A stretch of 9,363 nt of DNA from an uncultured Pseudomonadota bacterium (GTDB lineage: Bacteria > Pseudomonadota > Gammaproteobacteria > Burkholderiales > Methylophilaceae), in assembly GCA_903860085.1 (NCBI GenBank), contig CAIOPD010000011.1, forward strand, positions 1 through 9,363, given 5' to 3'. This document shows positions 6,722 through 9,363 of the stretch, one piece after another (within the stretch, counting starts at the first letter, position 1; each line of letters begins with the position of its first letter). The notes beneath the pieces are model-generated. The model was not told the DNA's origin and made no database searches. It worked only from the letters and a program-made list of their open reading frames with translations. Position numbers and translations under genes: made by a program.

Positions 6722-7099
6722 TTAGTGCGATGAAATACGGCTATTAAGCAAACGGTTTTTTTCATCAAAGAAAATAAGCAATCCATGATAAACATGCATG
6801 CATTTACCCAAGTCGTACTCAATTGCTGGCCCATCTTCAAAGCTAGGACGGCCTAACAGTAAAGCCACAGACTCTTTGGAAGAGCCTCTAGCCAAAATAT
6901 TCTTCTGTAGGTCATACGCCATATCTCCACGCTTACATTCGGTGGTAATAGAAGCTGCACTTTGCATCCATTTAACTTGATCAAATTTTTCGCTACCAAA
7001 CACAACGCTGTCTTTCATTATCCACCAACCAAAAAAAACAATGGTTAAGATTATGGTAAATACTGCTAGCGCGATTGATAAGCCATTAATTAATTTCAT
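6722..7099 (-). CDS. Small membrane-anchored protein with BamE/SmpA-like C-terminal domain, function unknown
   Basis: I do not recognise a named function for this 125-residue protein. Residues 7-28 (LSIALAVFTI... to WWIM) form one strong hydrophobic segment, preceded by a single Lys. There is no lipobox cysteine, so the protein is predicted to be an inner-membrane protein anchored by its N terminus with the remainder in the periplasm. The C-terminal half (about 57-122) has the pattern of the BamE/SmpA/OmlA fold: a short helix, then SSKESVALLLGRPS, then EYDLG, then a hydrophobic strand and FDEKNRL. Cys55 and Cys100 could form a disulfide if the domain is periplasmic. A good Shine-Dalgarno sequence (AGGA, 6-7 nt before the ATG) supports the start. 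It sits between nrdR (41 bp) and ribD (38 bp) and is probably cotranscribed with them. The fold assignment is by pattern recognition and needs a profile or structure comparison. Confidence 0.82.
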   Translation of the reverse strand: MKLINGLSIALAVFTIILTIVFFGWWIMKDSVVFGSEKFDQVKWMQSAASITTECKRGDMAYDLQKNILARGSSKESVALLLGRPSFEDGPAIEYDLGKCMHVYHGLLIFFDEKNRLLNSRISSH

Positions 7100-7140
7100 T
7101 ACACATCCTATTTCTTAGAAAAGACTGCGATTACTAATCG

Positions 7141-7587
7141 CTAATCTAAATCGCGTATTACATCGTTAAAATCATCCACATCAGAGAAACTCCGGTATAC
7201 CGAGGCAAATCGTATATAAGCCACTTTGTCCATGAGTTTCAGCTCATGCATCACACTCTCACCCAAGATCCTTGCGGGCACTTCGCGCTCACCCAATCCC
7301 AGTAGCTTTTGTGAAATTCTATCCAAGGCACGGTCGACATACTCTGTAGGCACAGGTCTTTTATGTAACGCACGTGAAAAAGATAAACGTAATTTCTCGC
7401 GACTAAATTCTTCACGCGTACCGTTGGTTTTGACCACTTGTGGCAAATGCAACTCAGCCGTTTCATAAGTAGTAAAACGCTTGTCACAGGCACTGCATTT
7501 ACGTCGGCGACGTATTGCATTACCCTCTTCGTTCACCCGCGAATCTATGACCTGGGTATCATCAACACCACAAAAAGGGCATTTCAT
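7141..7587 (-). CDS. nrdR: Transcriptional repressor NrdR
   Basis: NrdR is a zinc-ribbon, ATP-cone repressor of ribonucleotide reductase genes; it senses ATP and dATP through the cone and binds NrdR boxes. The 148 residues match the family. The zinc ribbon at 1-45 has CPFC (Cys3, Cys6) and CSAC (Cys31, Cys34), with the DNA-contacting RRRRKC stretch (27-31) and RFTTYE (37-42). The ATP-cone domain spans about 49-139, with VVKTNGTREEFSREKL at 51-66 and VAYIRFASVYRSF at 122-134. It follows glyA by 51 bp on the same strand and precedes the BamE-like gene and ribD; nrdR-ribD linkage is widespread in proteobacteria. I saw no convincing NrdR-box pair in the flanking gaps, and no nrd genes are in the window. 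Confidence 0.98.
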   Translation of the reverse strand: MKCPFCGVDDTQVIDSRVNEEGNAIRRRRKCSACDKRFTTYETAELHLPQVVKTNGTREEFSREKLRLSFSRALHKRPVPTEYVDRALDRISQKLLGLGEREVPARILGESVMHELKLMDKVAYIRFASVYRSFSDVDDFNDVIRDLD

Positions 7588-7638
7588 AGGTCGAAACTTC
7601 TGCCTGAAGAGAGAAGATTAGTCACGCTCAGCGCTTCA

Positions 7639-8916
7639 CTAGCGACCTGCATACACTGGAAAGCGCGCAGTCAAGACATGCACTTTAGCTTTTGTAGCGG
7701 CAATTAAAGCTTCATCTGTAGGATGATCCAACACATCAGCAATTAAATTAGCGACTAGCTTAGCTTCTTCTTCCTTGAAGCCACGTGTGGTAATCGCTGG
7801 GGTACCTATACGAATACCAGAAGTTACAAACGGACTTTCTGGATCATTAGGAATTGAATTCTTATTCACAGTAATATGCGCTAAACCTAGCGCAGCATCA
7901 GCGGCTTTACCGGTTAATCCTTTGGCACGTAAATCCACCAAAAACATATGTGATTCAGTACGCCCAGAAATAATACGTAAACCGCGTGCGGTTAAAGTTT
8001 CCGCCATGGCTTGTGCATTTTTAATTACCTGTGCTTGATACACTTTAAAGTCAGGTTGAGAGGCTTCTAAGAACGCAGTCGCTTTTGCTGCAATCACATG
8101 CATTAATGGGCCACCTTGCAGGGCTGGGAAAACACTGGAATTAAGTGATTTTTCAAATTCAGCTTTAGCTAAAATAATACCGCCGCGTGGTCCACGTAAA
8201 GTTTTATGTGTCGTTGATGTGACAAAGTCTGCATGTGGCACTGGGTTAGGGTATACGCCGGCTGCGATCAAACCTGAGTAATGCGCCATATCCACCATGA
8301 AATAAGCGCCAACTTTCTTGGCAATCTCGCTCATACGGGCCCAGTCAAATCTTAAAGCGTAAGCACTAGCACCGCCAATCAATAGTTTTGGCTTGCACTC
8401 CACCGCAATACGCTCCATTTCATCGTAATCAATTTCTTCATTTGCATTTAAGCCATACGGCACGATGTTGAATAACTTACCTGATAAATTAGCAGGTGAG
8501 CCATGAGTCAAGTGACCCCCATGACCCAAGTTCATACCCATCACAGTATCGCCCGGCTTGAGAATTGAAAAATACACGGCTTGGTTAGCTTGTGAGCCTG
8601 AGTGTGGTTGCACATTGGCATACTCAGCACCATATAGGGCTTTTAAGCGGTCTATAGCCAATTGCTCTACCTGATCCACATATTCACATCCACCATAAAA
8701 GCGTTTACCAGGATAACCTTCTGCATACTTATTAGTCAGTTGTGAACCCTGCGCCTGCATCACTGCTGCACTAGTATAGTTTTCAGACGCGATTAATTCT
8801 ATATGCTCATGTTGGCGAACGACCTCATGCTCAATCATGCCCCATAGCGCTGGATCAGCTTGATCCAAAGTATTAGCGTAGTTAAATGGTGCCGGATTTA
8901 ATGGAGCTTGAGACAT
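7639..8916 (-). CDS. glyA: Serine hydroxymethyltransferase
   Basis: GlyA is a PLP-dependent enzyme that interconverts serine plus tetrahydrofolate with glycine plus 5,10-methylenetetrahydrofolate, the main entry of one-carbon units for thymidylate and purine synthesis and, in methylotrophs, part of C1 handling. The protein has 425 residues, slightly longer than E. coli (417) because of a proline-rich N-terminal extension of about 8 residues. The motifs are HIELIASENYTS (38-49), KYAEGYPGKRFYGGCEY (63-79, with Glu66), HGGHLTHGS (132-140), VDMAH (208-212, with Asp209 and His212), TTHKTLRGPRGG (235-246, Lys238 forming the PLP aldimine) and TSGIRIGTPA (365-374, Arg369 for the substrate carboxylate). 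The loop before QGGP reads VFPALQGGP, where Gly is more usual at the Ala. It heads the probable glyA-nrdR-ribD-tatD operon and is divergent from iscX. The only Shine-Dalgarno candidate is weak and too far from the ATG. Confidence 0.98.
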   Translation of the reverse strand: MSQAPLNPAPFNYANTLDQADPALWGMIEHEVVRQHEHIELIASENYTSAAVMQAQGSQLTNKYAEGYPGKRFYGGCEYVDQVEQLAIDRLKALYGAEYANVQPHSGSQANQAVYFSILKPGDTVMGMNLGHGGHLTHGSPANLSGKLFNIVPYGLNANEEIDYDEMERIAVECKPKLLIGGASAYALRFDWARMSEIAKKVGAYFMVDMAHYSGLIAAGVYPNPVPHADFVTSTTHKTLRGPRGGIILAKAEFEKSLNSSVFPALQGGPLMHVIAAKATAFLEASQPDFKVYQAQVIKNAQAMAETLTARGLRIISGRTESHMFLVDLRAKGLTGKAADAALGLAHITVNKNSIPNDPESPFVTSGIRIGTPAITTRGFKEEEAKLVANLIADVLDHPTDEALIAATKAKVHVLTARFPVYAGR

Positions 8917-9026
8917 GATGTTTATATTTTCCGAATACTTAAATTAGTGAATGAACTGGCCACATTTTACCACGCGTCATGCTAAAGATTACATCCTTAG
9001 TCACGATTAAAGTCACACGCATTTTA

Positions 9027-9055
9027 AAGTCAAATAATGTCGCCAGCGCTATAAT
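9027..9055 (+). promoter_or_regulatory. Probable iscX promoter
   Basis: A perfect TATAAT lies at 9050-9055. At 17-bp spacing the -35 position reads AAGTCA (9027-9032), only 3 of 6 to consensus, so an activator or a weak promoter is plausible. The start would be near 9062, about 25 nt before the iscX start codon. I see no recognisable IscR site. Confidence 0.5.
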
Positions 9056-9073
9056 AGGTTTGATTAAAACTTT

Positions 9074-9077
9074 AGGA
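9074..9077 (+). promoter_or_regulatory. Ribosome binding site deciding the iscX start
   Basis: AGGA at 9074-9077 lies 9 nt before the ATG at 9087 and only 3 nt before the ATG at 9081. Normal Shine-Dalgarno spacing therefore favours 9087 (protein beginning MKWTD), although E. coli IscX has two extra residues before KWTD. Confidence 0.5.
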
Positions 9078-9086
9078 ATTATGACC

Positions 9087-9281
9087 ATGAAATGGACAGA
9101 CACATTAACCATCGCAGAATCACTTTACGATACCCATCCAGATATTGATCCTAAAATCATTCGCTTTACTGACCTTATGCAATGGGTACTTGATTTAGAG
9201 GGTTTCAACGATAGTCCAGAAAAATGTGGCGAAAAAATTCTAGAAGCAATACAGCTAGCCTGGATAGAAGAAGCCGAGTAA
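9087..9281 (+). CDS. iscX: Fe-S cluster assembly protein IscX
   Basis: IscX is a small acidic cytoplasmic protein that binds the cysteine desulfurase IscS and iron and modulates Fe-S cluster assembly on IscU, at the site that frataxin CyaY also uses. The 64-residue product matches E. coli IscX (66 residues) along its whole length: MKWTD at the start, ESLYDTHPDIDPK at about 11-23, then RFTDL, DLEGFNDSPEK, and EKILEAIQLAWIEEAE at the C terminus. The many Asp and Glu residues are typical. An ATG 6 nt upstream (9081) is an alternative start giving 66 residues, but it sits too close to the AGGA element. In many proteobacteria iscX ends the isc operon after fdx. Here it stands alone on the plus strand, divergent from glyA, with its own TATAAT box; what follows it to the window end has no recognisable gene. 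Confidence 0.93.
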   Translation: MKWTDTLTIAESLYDTHPDIDPKIIRFTDLMQWVLDLEGFNDSPEKCGEKILEAIQLAWIEEAE

Positions 9282-9363
9282 ACCATGTTTAAATTTTGCC
9301 TTCACCTCACTTTAACAATCACAACTTTGAGCTGTCATTATTAAATAAGTTGCAAAAAATTAA

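Larger units (their letters stand above)
8917..9086. other. Divergent glyA/iscX intergenic region
   Basis: This 170-bp gap separates two divergent genes and so should carry promoters on both strands. The iscX side has a clear -10 box and Shine-Dalgarno sequence. On the glyA side the best -10 candidates are TAAAAT (complement of 8964-8969) and TATAAA (complement of 8921-8926), but neither has a good -35 element at normal spacing. I see no riboswitch-like structure. Confidence 0.55.

Noticed and set aside
7251..7520. An 89-codon minus-strand ORF overlapping nrdR in another frame
   Set aside because: It lies wholly inside nrdR, whose zinc ribbon and ATP cone are intact, and it shows no motif of its own. 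Other ORFs opposite pyrG, mtnA, ribD, nrdR and glyA were rejected for the same reason.
7588..7638. Possible terminator hairpin between glyA and nrdR (CTTCT...AGAAG)
   Set aside because: The stem is only 5 bp with a long loop and no T-run, so it does not support a break between glyA and nrdR.
8979..9080. A 34-residue upstream extension of the iscX frame starting at 8979
   Set aside because: The extension has no counterpart in IscX proteins and would place the TATAAT box and Shine-Dalgarno sequence inside the coding region. The matching part begins at KWTD.
9285..9344. A 19-codon ORF (MFKFCLHL...) 3 bp after iscX
   Set aside because: It has no Shine-Dalgarno sequence and no recognisable motif, and it is too short to support. 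I treat 9282-9363 as non-coding.

Overview
The window looks like a chromosomal housekeeping segment from a betaproteobacterium with moderately low G+C. My best guess is the Methylophilaceae (Methylotenera/Methylophilus-like). The basis is the eno-kdsA-pyrG and glyA-nrdR-(small membrane protein)-ribD gene orders, protein motifs of betaproteobacterial type (for example a Cys-type KdsA), and coding DNA in the mid-40s percent G+C. The family-level placement is inference. Nearly everything is transcribed leftward (minus strand). Only the small iscX gene at the right end points rightward. I saw no mobile element, CRISPR array, tRNA or rRNA.

Reading in the direction of transcription, the right-hand minus-strand block is glyA (serine hydroxymethyltransferase), nrdR (ribonucleotide reductase repressor), a 125-residue membrane-anchored protein with a BamE/SmpA-like C-terminal half, ribD (riboflavin deaminase/reductase, apparently starting at TTG) and a TatD-family hydrolase of the YjjV type. 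Gaps of 16-51 bp suggest one operon centred on one-carbon, nucleotide and flavin metabolism.

A 264-bp, very A+T-rich gap follows (4490-4753). It holds a perfect DnaA box, a degenerate second copy 12 bp away and short palindromes. Beyond it lies a tight pair: mtnA (methylthioribose-1-phosphate isomerase) and, 3 bp downstream, a class II aldolase. The aldolase matches fuculose-phosphate aldolase far better than the MtnB dehydratase. This fits a DHAP-shunt type salvage of methylthioadenosine and/or 5'-deoxyadenosine rather than the standard methionine salvage pathway, and it is the most interesting biology in the window.

The left block is pyrG (CTP synthase, with its own recognisable sigma70-type promoter), kdsA (Kdo-8-phosphate synthase, with the cysteine and other ligands of the metal-dependent class) and the first 18 codons of eno (enolase), which has a very strong ribosome binding site. 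CTP and Kdo-8-phosphate both feed CMP-Kdo synthesis for lipopolysaccharide. At the right end, iscX stands divergent from glyA behind a perfect TATAAT box, with no other isc gene visible. The 82 bases after iscX hold nothing I can support.
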